This document shows, piece after piece, positions 20,952-32,179 of a stretch of DNA of 64,000 nucleotides. Numbering within the stretch: the stretch's first letter is position 1; the number at the start of each line of letters is the position of its first letter. The stretch is from assembly GCF_023898315.1 (NCBI RefSeq), contig NC_064616.1:707945389-708009388 (forward strand), written 5' to 3'. The translations under genes were made by a program, and so were the position numbers. The notes below the pieces were generated by a model. That model made no database searches. It saw nothing but the letters and a program-made list of their open reading frames with translations, and had not been told where the DNA came from. The DNA comes from Schistocerca nitens (lineage: Eukaryota > Arthropoda > Insecta > Orthoptera > Acrididae).

Positions 20952-21060
20952 AATCGGTTTTTAATTGTCCTGAGGTCAAAAACCGCATAAAACGCATCAA
21001 TCACATTGGTTTTTAATTGTCCTGAGACCAAAAACCGCATAAAAAGCATCACTCAAAATC
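20952..21060 (+). repeat. 54-bp tandem repeat, units 2 and 3
   Basis: Two further units, each CGGTTTTTAATTGTCCTGAG plus CAAAAACCGCATAAAA, follow directly on the LINE's A tail. With unit 1 they form a three-unit array that the LINE has split. Confidence 0.85.
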
Positions 21061-21164
21061 AAATCGGATTATTAATTTCCGTGTGACTGGCGCAAAACAT
21101 GTTCAAAATGCTGTCCACCGTTTTCTCCAACTAGTTGAAATAGAGAAACAGCATTTTCCATAAG

Positions 21165-21818
21165 TCACAGAAGTGTTTTCGGGGCCACGTTCAGAATGTG
21201 TTGCGGAATGCGTGCCTTCAGTGCAGCTAAGTTTTCAATCGGAGCACTGAACAAATCTTTCAGACAGCCCCATAGCCAGAAGTCACATGGATCAGGTAAT
21301 CGGGATGGGGAGGCTGTAGGGAAATGGCGGCTGATAATTCTAGCATTTCCGAAATGGGACTTCAGCACCTGCTTAACTGGATTTGCAATGTGCGTAAGTG
21401 CGCTATCTTGCATAAAAATGATCCCATCCATACATCCACGCTGTTGGACAGCTGGAACGACGTAGTTGCGCAAAGGACACTCATAGCACTTACCAGTGAT
21501 GGTACAGGTAGCAGGATCGGAAGCACCTATCTCTTCAAAAAAAATGTGGCAATATAATAAATGATGCCACACATTGACCTATTCAGGATGAAGTGGTTCT
21601 GGTTGATTTGCTTGTGGATTTTCCGTTGCCCATACTCGACGATTTTGTGCATTGGCGTGTCCTGTCAGATGGAAGTAGGCTTCGTCTGTCCACAAAACCT
21701 TCCACGGCCAATCATTGTCCACTTCCATGTGAGCAAGAAATTCTAAAGCAAAGGTCTTTCTTGCTGGCAGGTCAACAGGAAGCAACTTGTGCACATGGGT
21801 AATTTTGAATGGATACAA
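21165..21818 (-). pseudogene. DUF4817-type transposase, DDE region
   Basis: The frame at 21,579-21,818 has VLWTDEAYFHLTGHANAQNR (first catalytic Asp). The frame at 21,165-21,572 has GIIFMQDSALTHIANPVKQV (second Asp), RLPDPCDFWLWGCLKDLFSA (third acidic position) and the end KARIPQHILNV. A frameshift near 21,575 separates the two, and further disruption upstream leaves no HTH. Family members are widespread in ants and other arthropods. Confidence 0.8.
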
Positions 21819-22429
21819 AGAAGGATGTTTCGTAGGATTTTACGCAAGTGCTCACGGGTATCTCCACTGTTCGGGCAATTCTCCATGCACTACACGCGTA
21901 CACACCACCACTCGTCTCCTCCTAAATTGCTGTTGCTACTGCTTCCACTCACGTGGAATCAAATCATTTCCTCCCTCTACCAGGTTACACACCGAAAGAA
22001 TCTTTTCGAATTTCCGAATCATTTTCTCCAGACTCATTGCAGCCATCGGACCAACGCCTTTTTTCAAACGCTTCACTGTCCAGCACTTCTGCAGAGAGGC
22101 GTGTGCACAGTCATCATTTCTGTAATACAGCTTTACAAGCAGAGCACGATCCTGCATTGAGACAGTCATGGCGAACATTGCAGACGCGAAAGGAGGAAAA
22201 GTCGTGTACCTGGCGTGTTCAATGGGCCGTACGCAAGACAGGTGTTTTCACTTACGTATTCTGATACATACAGCGCCATTTATTGATCAATTTTCAAACT
22301 ATTATTTTTTCTTTTGCCATACGTTTTCCCCCTTCTCCAATAATATTCCGTTAAATTTGACGTCATTCTGACCAGTGGTATTATTTCTACAGCGTTTTGA
22401 AAGTTTAAATTTAATTAAAATCACCCTAT

Positions 22430-23204
22430 ATAAAGAAAAATTTCCTGCGATTTTTTTTATCTCATTAGTGAGAAGGTTAAGTTTAGCAAAGGCAATACTG
22501 TAAAAATCTTTAGAAAGATAGGTTGCCTAGGGAAATATTCCTGCAGTATTTCAATGAATTTTATAGTTTCCGAAATACGACGTGACAAATTTGAAACAGT
22601 TTTTCCAGCCAGAAAAATTTCATCCATTTCAAAAATACTAACAAAACTCCACCCTAATTACTATTAATAACAGAATTTTGACATTTTAAAGCACGCTACA
22701 GAGATCTATACCATACATGAATTTCAGAGTTTTACGTGATTTTTGTGGGGGATAGCGACTTTAAACCGATTTCATATCGCTGCATAAAGCACAGCGCTCT
22801 GGGGGGCGGTACTTGTCTAAACTTCGGCCGTTAAAACTAAGAAGCCAACTAATTTACATCACACTACAGTATTATGTGAGCTTCACTGCTTTTTTAGGAG
22901 CACTTCAAACTCTGACACTAGGACTTTTCTTTTATCTTACTCTAATACTACTGTACTGGATGTAGAGTCGCCTTGTGTGCACCGTGTCGGGGTCTTGTGG
23001 CCCATGCAGGACTGGGCTTGTGAGTTGCATTATTTGCGACGTCTGGGAGGCGCCTGCGGATGGTATTTAAGAGTATCCTGAAATGGACTGCATGACAGTT
23101 AATAAAGTTGTCAAAGGACACGGAAAATGAATTGAATATACTGAATTTAGGTATTACTGCTGACCTGTTCCTTTTCGATCTTATTGTGGATTCTGTATGA
23201 AGCA
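22430..23204. other. unassigned; partial repeat of 16,840-16,920
   Basis: No gene seen. The segment at about 22,693-22,775 (AGAGATCTATACCATACATG, then ATTTCAGAG and TGATTTTTGTGGGGGA) resembles 16,848-16,912 in the same orientation. The two may be pieces of one old repeat on either side of the piggyBac-like remnant. Confidence 0.4.
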
Positions 23205-24890
23205 CAGGAAGATGACTGTTTGAATGCCTCCACCCACGCTGTAATTAATCTAATCTTGTCCTCACGATCCCTACGAGGGCGATACGTATAGTGTTTTAGT
23301 ATATTCCTAGAGCCATCATTTAAAGCCAGTTCTTGAAACCTTGTAAGTAGGCTTACTCGGGGTAGTCTACATCTACTTTCTTAGTTGTAGTTTCTTAAGC
23401 CCCTCTGCGACACGCTCGAACGGCTCAAATAAGCCCGTGACCATTTGTGCTGCCCTTATCTGTATAGATCAATATTGCCTGTTTATACTATTTGGTACGG
23501 GTCCCACACACTTATGCAATGTTCTAGGATGGGTCGCACGAGTGATTTGTAAACGATTTCCTTTGCAGACTGATTGAATTTCCCTAATATTCTACCAATA
23601 AACCGAAATCTGCCATCTGCTTTACCTACGACTGAGCCTGTGTGGTTTTTCCATTTCATATCCCAACAAAGAGCTACACCCAGGTATTTGTATGAGTTGT
23701 CCGATTCTGTGACTCATTGATTCTATAATCATAGGCTACTATGTTTTTTTTCGTTTTATGATGTGCACAGTTTTACACTTCTGAACGTCTGAAGCAAGTT
23801 GTCAGTCTTTGCACTATTTTGAAATCATATCAACATCTGACTGAATATTTGCACAGCTTCTTTTACTCAATACTTCATTGCAGATAACTGTATCATCTTC
23901 GAAAGGTCTGAGTTTTGGTACAATTAGGTTGCCCGATTCCAACTGTGAGTCATTGATATTATAATCATAGGAACTACTCGTTTAGTGAAGAGCATAATTT
24001 TACATTTATGAGCATTTAATGCAAGTTGTCAATCTTTGAAACACTCTGAAATCTTATCAAGACCTGGCTAAATATATGCACAACTTTTTTTAATCGGTAC
24101 TCCATTACAGATAACTGTATCAGCAGCGAGAAGTCTGAGTTTACTACTAATATTGTCCGCAAGATCATTAATATAGAACGTGAACAGTAGGGGTCACTTC
24201 CGTGAGGTTGCCCGTCGATGACTTTCCACCTAAGATAACTTGTTGTGTCCTGAGTAGCAAAAAATCCTCAATTCAGTCTCAAATTTCTCTTGATACCCCA
24301 TACCATCGTACTTTTAATGATAAGCGTATATGTGGTATTGAGCCAAATGTTTTTCGGAAATCGAGAAGTAGTGCATCTATCTGAATGCCTTCAGTACATC
24401 ACGCGAAAAACGTTAGAACTGGGTTTCACATGGTCGATATTTTCTGAATCCATGCTAGTTGACATGTAGAAGGTCATTCTGTTCGAGATACCGCATTACG
24501 TTTGAGCTAAGAATATGTTCTAAGATTTTACAACAAATGGATGTCAAGCCTATCGGACATTAGGTTTGTGGATCAATTCTGCTACTGTTCTTGTAAACAG
24601 ATGTGACCTGTGCTTTCTTCCAACTGATGTACACGGTTTTTTGTTCGAGGGATCTAAGATAAATGATAGTTAAAAGAGGGGCTGACTCAACCGCAGATTC
24701 AGTACAGAATCTGATATGGATTCCATCGGATCCTGGAACTTTGTTCAATTTAACGCCAACGCCACTGACAATAATACCTATTTCACTCACTTTTTTCAGT
24801 GGCACGAGTGTTAAATTGGGGAATTTCTTCCGAGTTTTCTTTTGTAATGGAACATTTTAAAATTGAATTAAGCAGTTTTGCTTTTACATT
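23205..24890 (-). mobile_element. old CR1-like LINE fragment, subfamily 2, with internal duplication
   Basis: The 3' side shares TTTGAATGCCTCC-type sequence with other LINE ends here but the TCTACATC tail is missing. It then runs through RT sequence. A minus-strand frame at 24,560-24,805 reads LNKVPGSDGIHIRFCTESA and LEQKTVYISWKKAQVTSVYK, the start of the RT domain. A roughly 220-bp block is present twice (about 23,695-23,912 and 23,937-24,145). No frame is intact. Confidence 0.75.
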
Positions 24891-25123
24891 CGTCTTAATG
24901 AGCCAAGATTCCGATTATAATTTTCTCGCAATCCACAAGATATTAACGTCTAATCTTCCATTCTACCACCATCTGCATTTATGTACGAGAGATAAAAGTT
25001 AAGGTTTTCGACGATTTTTTCAACAAACAGCGATCTGTATGGAATTGGCGACGCTATTGGAGACAGAACTGAGGTGAGAGTGATCAAAGGGAAAACTTCG
25101 AGAAGCCCTGCAGACAATATCTA

Positions 25124-25784
25124 CGAGGGTTGTCCAGAAAGTAAGTTCCGATCGGTCGCCAAATGGAAACCACAGTGAAAACCAGAAACGTTTTATGTGC
25201 AACAGTTAGGTACACCTTCCACCTACTTCTCTACACAGTCACCGCTCCAACTTCGAGTTTTGTCGTAGTGTTGTATCAGCTTTCCAATATCCTCGTCATA
25301 GACAGCAGCTGCCTGTGCTTTCTGCCAGTTATCTGCACTGGTCTGCAGCTCGTTGTCTGTGGAAGGAGTTTGTCTTCATAGCCAGCTGTTCTTGTGAGCA
25401 GAATTGAGACTCAGGGGGAGCCAATTACGGACTGTATTGTGGGTGATCAAACACTTCTCATCGGAAACGCTGCAGGAGCGTCTTCATTGCACCTGCAATT
25501 TGCGGCCGAGAATTGGCATGAAGAAGGAACTGCTCGACATTTGTGCTATGTGGGCTGCATGACACAGGCGAAATCTCTAACCAGGCCCTCATACTTGGCG
25601 GAAGACGCTATTCCCTTGGCATCTTTACGTGCTCGCTGTTCACTCAAAACTGAAAAAAGCAACGCGACACGATCGACAGACATACTAGAGACACTGCCCA
25701 ACACATCTGTGCAAAGCTTCACCGGATTTTCCCAGTGGTTTCCATTTGGTGACCAATCGGAACTTACTTTGTGGGCAACCCTCG
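25124..25784 (-). mobile_element. internally deleted mariner, sibling 1
   Basis: A 661-bp element with about 65-bp inverted ends: CGAGGGTTGTCCAGAAAGTA against, inverted, CGAGGGTTGCCCACAAAGTA. TA flanks at 25122-25123 and 25785-25786. The minus strand keeps a decayed transposase C-terminus, YDEDIGKLIQHYDK to DCVEK. A copy of the same structure and size is at 32,733. Confidence 0.88.
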
Positions 25785-26167
25785 TATAAGCAGCATGAAA
25801 TTTCGTTCCGCAGCGAAGTGTGCGCTGATATGAAACTTCCTGGCAGACTAAAACTGTGGGCCGGTTCGAGACTTGAAATCGGGATCTTTGCCTCTGAGGC
25901 CTAAGTGCTCAACCAACCCAAGTACGACTGATGACACCACCTCACACCTTTACTTCCGCCAGTACCTCGCCTCCTACCTTCCAAACTTCATACAAGCTCT
26001 CCTGCGAACCCTGCAAAACTTTCCGCAGTATCCTTTCTTCCAAAAGTGCCAGTCTTGCAAGGTTCGCAGGAGAGCTTCTGTGAAGTTTGGAAGGTAGGAG
26101 AAGAGGTACATCAGGAAGTAAAGCTGTCAGGAGGGATCGAAAGTCGTGCGTAGGTAGCTCAGCGGAT

Positions 26168-26318
26168 GCCGGCACGGTAGCCCAGCGTGTTCAATCAGAG
26201 GGTTAGCCGCCCTCTTAATAAAAAAAAATTGAGTTAATGGAACGACGATGAACTTGAACAAGCGTCATGGGACGTCCGCCAACAATCACGAACAAAATGA
26301 CATCCAGAAAAAAAAGAA
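26168..26318 (+). repeat. SINE family H
   Basis: It starts near CGGCACGGTAGCCCAGCGTG and contains AGAGGGTTAGCCGCCCTCTT, AATTGAGTTAATGGA and GGGACGTCCGCC. It splits the A-box area of a family D head, with D sequence on both sides. Boundaries are approximate. Confidence 0.65.
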
Positions 26319-26520
26319 CTGGTAGAGCAGTTGCCCGCGAAAGGTAAAGATCGCGAGATCGAGTTTCGGTCCGGGACACAGTTTTAATCTGCCAAGAAGT
26401 TTCATATCAACGCACATCCGCTGCAGAGTGAAAATTTCATTCTGGAAACATCCCCCAGGCTGTGGCTAAGTCATGTCTCCGCAATATCCTTTCTTTCAGA
26501 AGTGCTAGTCTTGCAACGGT

Positions 26521-26765
26521 GGTGGTGGTTAGTGTTTAACGTCCCGTCGACAACGAGGTCAGTAGAGACGGAGCGCAAGCTCGGGTTAGGGAAGGATTGG
26601 GAAGGAAATCGGCCGTGCCCTGTCAAAGGAACCATCCCGGCATTTGCCTTAAACGATTTAGGGAAATCACGGAAAACCTAAATCAGGATGGCTGGAGACG
26701 GGATTGAACCGTCGTCCTCCCGAATGCGAGTCCAGTGTGCTAACCACTGCGCCACCTCGCTCGGT
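26521..26765 (-). repeat. SINE family E copy 1
   Basis: Full-length inverted copy: GTGGTGGTTAGTGTTTAACG at its 3' side, GGCCGTGCCCTGTCAAAGGA inside, and a tRNA-like head complementary to GGTTCAATCCCGTCTCC. It is flanked by TCTTGCAACG-type duplications (26,511-26,520 and about 26,766-26,775). Confidence 0.9.
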
Positions 26766-26949
26766 TCTTGCAACGTTCGCAGGAGAGCTTCTGTGAAGTT
26801 TTGAAGGTAGGATACGAGGTACTGGCGGAAGTAAAGCTGTGAGGACGTGCTTGGGTAGCTCAGTTGGTAGAGCACTTGCCTGCGAAAGGCAAAGGTCCCG
26901 AATTCAAGTGACTGTCTGGCACACAGTTTTACTCTGCCAGGAAGTTTCA

Positions 26950-28204
26950 GTATCTGTAAATATCACAATCCGTTAGCGATTACTTTTTCCTGTTATTGTA
27001 GTCAGTTTTGAGCTACATGCATAACTGAAGAGAGGTACAGTAATTTTGTTTTGGGCTGAAAGCGGCAGCCTGGAGGCATCTGAGTAGGACGTTGGAAACC
27101 TGTTGACAACGAGACTGCAACGCCAATGTGCAGTTGTCGCCAAGCTGTCGCGCTGCCCTTGCGTGCTTTACGACAGCTGTATAACTGATCATCAACTGAG
27201 ACGGGCCGTCTACTATATACGGTTATAGTCGTCAGTCGCCAGTGGCCACGTGCTTTGAGAGACCGTTAAGTCCGCGACGGCTCTCATGGGAGTTATGCGT
27301 TCCGCCTCTTCCGAGCACTATATTACCTCCCATGTCATCCTTTATAGTTTGCCCATGAATTTCTTGTTAAATAAAGTTCACTGTGTTGCGCTCAACATTT
27401 AGAATGTCTGGCGCAACGTGAAAATATCATATCGCGATGATGGAACTGGGAAAAAAGGCAAGACGTGGTGCGATGCCTTCGTCGTAAGGCTGGCTGAGTC
27501 GCCGTGGCACTTCATACTGTGTCGAAGGAATTGTAGCCTGGGCACAACTATCGGAATGAGCAATCAGCCAGTGACTCATCTACGTCGCTCAGCGTTCAAA
27601 TTACTCCAGACGCCTCACCTGTGCTAGTACTTTCTTGCTGCTCTTGTCTTAATGTGTCTGAAATGAGGCAGTTCCACTGAGAAGTGGTCACTGGCTGACC
27701 ATTCATGTGTTCATGTCTTTCTAGTCCTGTTTTCTTCTGGATATTGTGCAGTCTCTGCAGTTCGGCCTCGCAAGATTCCCATCGCCGAAAAGAACCTGTC
27801 CTTTTTCGTTTGATTGCCAAAATCTACGAAACTGGTCGGTGGAAATTTCCTCAATTTGGTAATTTGAACAACGGTACCTCGAGTGCAGCGCAAACAATAT
27901 GTTGCGCCTTATTGCTCTTGTGGAGTAATTTGTTCTCTCTAATTGTTGTATGCAGACAGTACTAAATGATGAAGGGTAAGGCACAAATACAAAATTACAA
28001 AAACCAGGCGTTTCCTGGCATCATCTTAAGCAACAGTAATGTTTTGTTTAAGTCAATGTATCATACCAAAAGCGTTTGATATGTTTCACATGTAAGACCT
28101 ACCTGGCTGTTTCGATCTTTATCCGCGGCCCATTTATTAATGATTGATCTTTATCTCTTTCGTAATGAACTGACAAGCAAGGAATGAAGATTAGAGCTAT
28201 CATC
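26950..28204. other. unassigned; weak LTR-like segment at about 27,100-27,420
   Basis: No gene recognised. The segment has a TATATA at about 27,213, TCAGT initiator-like sequences shortly after, AATAAA at about 27,370 and TGGCGCAACGTG at about 27,409, which resembles a tRNA primer-binding site. That could be the edge of an old LTR element, but no second LTR, gag or pol was seen. The rest of the stretch is featureless. Confidence 0.25.
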
Positions 28205-28425
28205 TTGTCAACAACTAGGTCATTAGAAACAGAGCAGAAATTCAGGTTGGGGAAGGATGGAGAAGGAAATCGATCGTATCCTTTTCAAAGGAGGTGTCAC
28301 GGTATTTGCCTTAAGCCATTTAAGGAAAGCACGTTAAACATAAATCTGGATGTCTGACAGGGATTTCTGCCACATTTTTCCGAATGCGAGTACGGCTTCT
28401 TTAACCATTGCGCCAGCTCCTTCAC
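28205..28425 (-). repeat. SINE family E copy 2 (old)
   Basis: Diverged copy keeping GGTCATTAGAAACAGAGC, TTGGGGAAGGATGGAGAAGG, TATTTGCCTTAAGCCATTTA and CCGAATGCGAGTACGGC in order. Confidence 0.75.
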
Positions 28426-28881
28426 CGCATTTCGCACACACTGTTCGTCAGAAAGCACCAGCTGGTAAAATTGTAGAAATCAATGTGTTGGTCACATATT
28501 ACTGTACTAAAACATTCATTTCTATATTTAATCCGTTACACTGGTCTTCTCCGCAGCTGATAAGTCAGAATAATCAGCACAGTCACCATACGCACTCACG
28601 TCAGTCTTGCTAATGGTTAATGTGGAGGGCGATACCTTTTTCCGTTTTTTCTTCAGATAAGTATATTTTTACGCTAATACACATGGTCCAGTCACATTAA
28701 TGTGACCACAGCCTATGCTGACCGCTAAAACGGTAATATCTACTCACAAATGGCAGGTGGCAGCATTAGCAGTGGAGGGTATACAAAACGTGTCGGGGAA
28801 ACGTGGAAAACAGTGCAGTCGTTGTAACGCGGAAAGAGGGCGAATTATCTGGCGTCCAAAAGAGCATGGACATTTGCTTTC

Positions 28882-30663
28882 TATCTACATCTACATCTAC
28901 ATACATACTCCGCAATCCACCATACGCTTCGTGGCGGAGGGTACCTCGTACCGCAACTAGCATCTTCTCTCCCTGTTCCACGCCCAAACAGAACTAGGGA
29001 AAAATGACTGCCTATATGCCTCTGTACGAGCCCTAGTCTCTCTTATCTTATCTTTGTGGTCTTTCCGCGAAATATAAGTTGGCGGCAGTAAAATTGTACT
29101 GCAGTCAGCCTCAAATGCTGGTTCTCTAAATTTCCTCAGTAGCGATTCACGAAAAGAACGTCTTCTTTTCTCTAGAGACTCCCACCCGAGTTCCTGAAGC
29201 ATTTTCGTAACACTCGCGTGATGATCAAACCTACCAGTAACAAATCTAGCAGCCCGCCTCTGAATTGCTTTTATGTCCTCCCTCAATCCGACTTGATAGG
29301 GATCCCAAACGATCGAGCAGTACTCAAGAATAGGTCTTATTAGTGTTTTATAAGCGGTCTCCTTTACAGATGAACCACATCTTCCCAAAATTCTACCAAT
29401 GAACCGAAGACAACTATCCGCCTTCCCCACAACTGCCATTACATGCTTGTCCCACCTCATATCGCTGTGCAATGTTACGCCCAAATATTTAATCGACGTG
29501 ACTGTGTCAAGCGCTACACTACTAATGGAGTATTCAAACATTACAGGATTCTTTTTCCTATTCATCTGCATTAATTTACATTTATTTATATTTAGAGTTA
29601 GCTGCCATTCTCTACACCAATCACAAATCCTGTCAAAGTCATCTTGTATCCTCCTACAGTCACTCAACGACGACACCTTCCCGTACACCACAGCATCATC
29701 AGCAAACAGCCGCACATTGCTATCCACCCTATCCAAAAGATCATTTATGTAGATAGAAAACAACAGCGGACCTACCACACTTCCCTGGGGCACTCAAAAA
29801 AAAAAAAAAAAAAAGGTTCAAATGGCTCTGAGCACTATGGGACTTAACATCTGAGGTCATCAGTCCCCTAGAAGTTAGAACTACTTAAACCTAACTAACC
29901 TAAGGACATCACACACATCAATGCCCGAGGCAGGATTCGAACCTGCGACCGTAGCGGTTGCGCGGTTCCAGACTGTAGCGCCTAGAACCGCTCGGCCACC
30001 GCGGCCGGCTGGGGCACTCCAGATGATACCCTCACCTCCGATGAACACTCACCATCGAGGACAACGTACTGGTTTCTATTACTTAAGAAGTCTTCGAGCC
30101 ACTCACATATTTGGGAACCAGTCCCATATGCTCGTACCTTAGTTAGGAGTCTGTAGTGGGGCACCGAGTCAAACGCTTTCCGGAAGTCATGGAATATGGC
30201 ATCCGTGTGACACCTTTCATCCATGGTTCGCAAGATATCATGTGAGAAAAGGGAGAGTTGCGTTTCGCAGGAGCGATGCTTTCTAAAGCCGTGCTGATGC
30301 ATGGACAGCAACTTCTCTGTCTCAAGGAAATTCATTATATTCGAACTGAGAATATGTTCGAGAATCCTGCAACAAACCGATGTTAAGGATATTGGTCTGT
30401 AATTTTGAGGATCCGTCCTTCTACCCTTCTTACATACAGGCGTCAGCTGCGCTTTTTCCAGTCGCTCGGGACTTTACGTTGGCCAAGAGATTCGCGATAA
30501 ATGCAAGATAAGTAAGGAGCCAATGCAGCAGAGTACTCTCTGTAAAACCGAATTGGAATCCCATCAGGACCTGGTGATTTATTTATTTTCAACCCATTCA
30601 GCTGTTTCACAACCCCAGGGATGTCTATCACTATGTTCTCCATATGGGAATCTCTACGAGGCT
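28882..30663 (-). mobile_element. CR1-like LINE, 5' truncated, with SINE inside
   Basis: The 3' end on the left carries a TCTACATCTACATCTACAT tail and TGGCGGAGGGTACC. RT coding continues to the right on the minus strand. The frame at 28,957-29,793 has the catalytic box RLFADDAVVYGKV, and the frame at 29,982-30,335 has KAFDSVPHYRLLTKVRAYG. The first RT block, LKINKSPGPDGIPIRFYREY, is at 30,443-30,643. A SINE A splits the gene after MPQGSVVGPLLFSIY. Endonuclease and ORF1 are missing. Confidence 0.9.
29796..30008 (-). repeat. SINE family A copy 10
   Basis: Inverted full-length copy with an 18-base A run at its tail and an 11-bp duplication CTGGGGCACTC (29785-29795 and 30009-30019). The long uninterrupted A tail suggests a recent insertion. 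Confidence 0.95.
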
Positions 30664-31544
30664 CAAACGGCCAAGGGTGGAAACATTGTCGAACCGGCTA
30701 AGTTTGAAAACTGTTCATGAGACACCGTGGTTAAAGTTTACAGTGCATGGCAAAATGGCGTTATCCAAAACCAGCGACGAGGCAACTGTAGGGCACCACG
30801 GGTCATAGATGGCAGGGGTGAACGACGGCTGCGGAGATGTGTACGGGCGAACAGATGTGCAACTGTTGAGCTTCTGATCCCCCCAGATGAAGCAAAATGC
30901 GCCTGGTTCACACACCCATGCTGACTGCTGTTCATCGGCGACGAAGGCTGGAATTTACAAGCCAATACCGCAACCGGACGTCCACTGAGTGGCAACAGCT
31001 GATCTTTTCAGATGAATAGTGTTTTATGCTCCATCCACGAGATGGCTGTTGGCGTCTGCAACCCTATAAGCATTGCCGGAAGGGTCCAGGCCAGAGGAGG
31101 GAGCGTTATGGTCTGGGGAATATTTTCGTGGTATTCGCTGGGTGATCTCGTCATTCTGGAAGACACAATAGATTAACAAGTGTGCCTCTATCGTTGGGGA
31201 CCATGTCCACCCCTACATGCAGATGGTTTTCACTCGATACGATGGCGTCTACCAGCAGGACACTACAACGTATCACACAGCTCGCAGCGTACGTACATGG
31301 CTCGAAGACCACCAAATTGAGTTTACCGTACTCCCTTTACCACCAAACCCAGTTGTAATCTGTGCGACCACTTCGATCTGGCTGTTCACACCATTGATCC
31401 GCAGCCGAGACACCTCGGACAACTGGCCAAGACACTGGAATCGGCATGACTCCACTTTCCAGCCCGTACCTTCCAGAACCTCACTGACTCTCTTCCTCCA
31501 CGTCCGCACTGCAAAAGATGGTTATTCATGCTTTTGATAGGTGG
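30664..31544 (+). pseudogene. Tc1 type 3 transposase, copy 1
   Basis: The part of the gene after the LINE. Segments in several frames keep NQRRGNCRAPRVIDGRGERR (end of the HTH region) and a FSDE-like first Asp near 31,010-31,020 followed at once by a stop. MQMVFTRYDGVYQQDTTTYH holds the second Asp, and RTWLEDHQIEFTVLPL is followed by a damaged third-acid block. The end is AKDGYS. Many lesions; inactive. Confidence 0.8.
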
Positions 31545-31557
31545 CAACGTTATTGTG

Positions 31558-31754
31558 GTTCAAATGGCTCTGAGCACTATGCGACTTAACTTCTGAGGTC
31601 ATTAGTCGCCTAGAACTTAGAACTAATGAAACCTAACTAACCTAAGGACATAACACACATCCATGCCCGAGGCAGAATTCGAACCTGCGACCGTTAGCCT
31701 TCGCTCGGCTCCAGTCTGTAGCGCCTAGAACCGCACGGCCACTCCGGCCGGCAA
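31558..31754 (-). repeat. SINE family A copy 11
   Basis: Inverted copy with a perfect 13-bp duplication CAACGTTATTGTG (31545-31557 and 31755-31767). It sits inside the right terminal repeat of the Tc1. Confidence 0.95.
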
Positions 31755-31781
31755 CAACGTTATTGTGACTGTGACCTTGTA

Positions 31782-32179
31782 TTAGCGTTGATAGAAACCA
31801 TATGTTTTGAACCTCATAACTGATTGTGGTCTATGGTATTATATAGTTATTTTCTGGTAATTTTCTAGCTTTTGAACTGATTCATAATTATATGATAAAT
31901 GTTAGGGTTAAGTCCAAACAAAAAAGGAGAATTCGACGGATTTAAGGTTTATGTAGCCTCTAAACTTGCCCATACTTGTGTAAGTCTACCCATTTTAGCT
32001 AATATTATTTGATAATAATTTTTAACAGCTAACTTACTTTCATATGAGATAAGAAAACGATCTGTAGAAGTAAAAATATTGCCCCGAACGTGATGAAGGT
32101 TACAGTGGACAGAGTGAGAAGTGATAATGTTTTAGAACGGGTGCTGCAGCATTTTGTTTCAAACTCCTGACTCTTGCTA
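31782..32179. other. unassigned AT-rich spacer
   Basis: No gene or repeat recognised between the Tc1 and the LINE that starts at about 32,180. Confidence 0.5.

Larger units (their letters stand above)
19265..22427 (-). mobile_element. DUF4817-type DNA transposon with long TIRs, LINE inside
   Basis: Left end CAGGGTGATTATAATTAAAC with about 130 bp of inverted similarity to the right end at 22,290-22,427 (both contain TCAGAATGACATCAAAT-like and GTGGTATTATTTCTAC-like blocks in opposite orientation). TA-type flanks. A transposase remnant is on the minus strand. It is enlarged by a 1.29-kb LINE fragment and a 54-bp tandem repeat. Target DNA is the right side of the piggyBac-like remnant. Confidence 0.75.
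25797..26947. repeat. SINE family D cluster: inverted and tandem units
   Basis: A minus-oriented unit (25,797 to about 26,055) meets plus-oriented sequence (from about 26,055) head to head at TGCAAGGTTCGCAGGAGAGC. The plus unit is interrupted at 26,168 by a family H SINE, continues to CATTCTGGA at about 26,447, and a second plus unit follows directly (CATCCCCCAGGCTGTGGCTA). That unit is cut by SINE E at 26,521 and ends near 26,947 with a second tRNA-like head (GGTAGCTCAGTTGGTAGAGC). Confidence 0.75.
28680..31779 (+). mobile_element. Tc1 family type 3, copy 1, with LINE and SINE insertions
   Basis: Left end CACATGGTCCAGTCACATTA, right end (inverted) CAAGGTCACAGTCACAATAA; TA at 28678-28679 and 31780-31781. 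The leader has GCAGTCGTTGTAACGCGGAA. A CR1 LINE (28,882-30,663) sits in the 5' coding part and a SINE A (31,558-31,754) near the right end. Copy 2 of the family is at 35,813. Confidence 0.88.

Noticed and set aside
19600-21060. CRISPR-like array from the 54-bp repeats
   Set aside because: Units are contiguous without variable spacers and the genome is eukaryotic.
22948-23205. 85-aa minus-strand frame as a host exon
   Set aside because: No recognisable domain, no splice signals of note, adjacent to LINE sequence.
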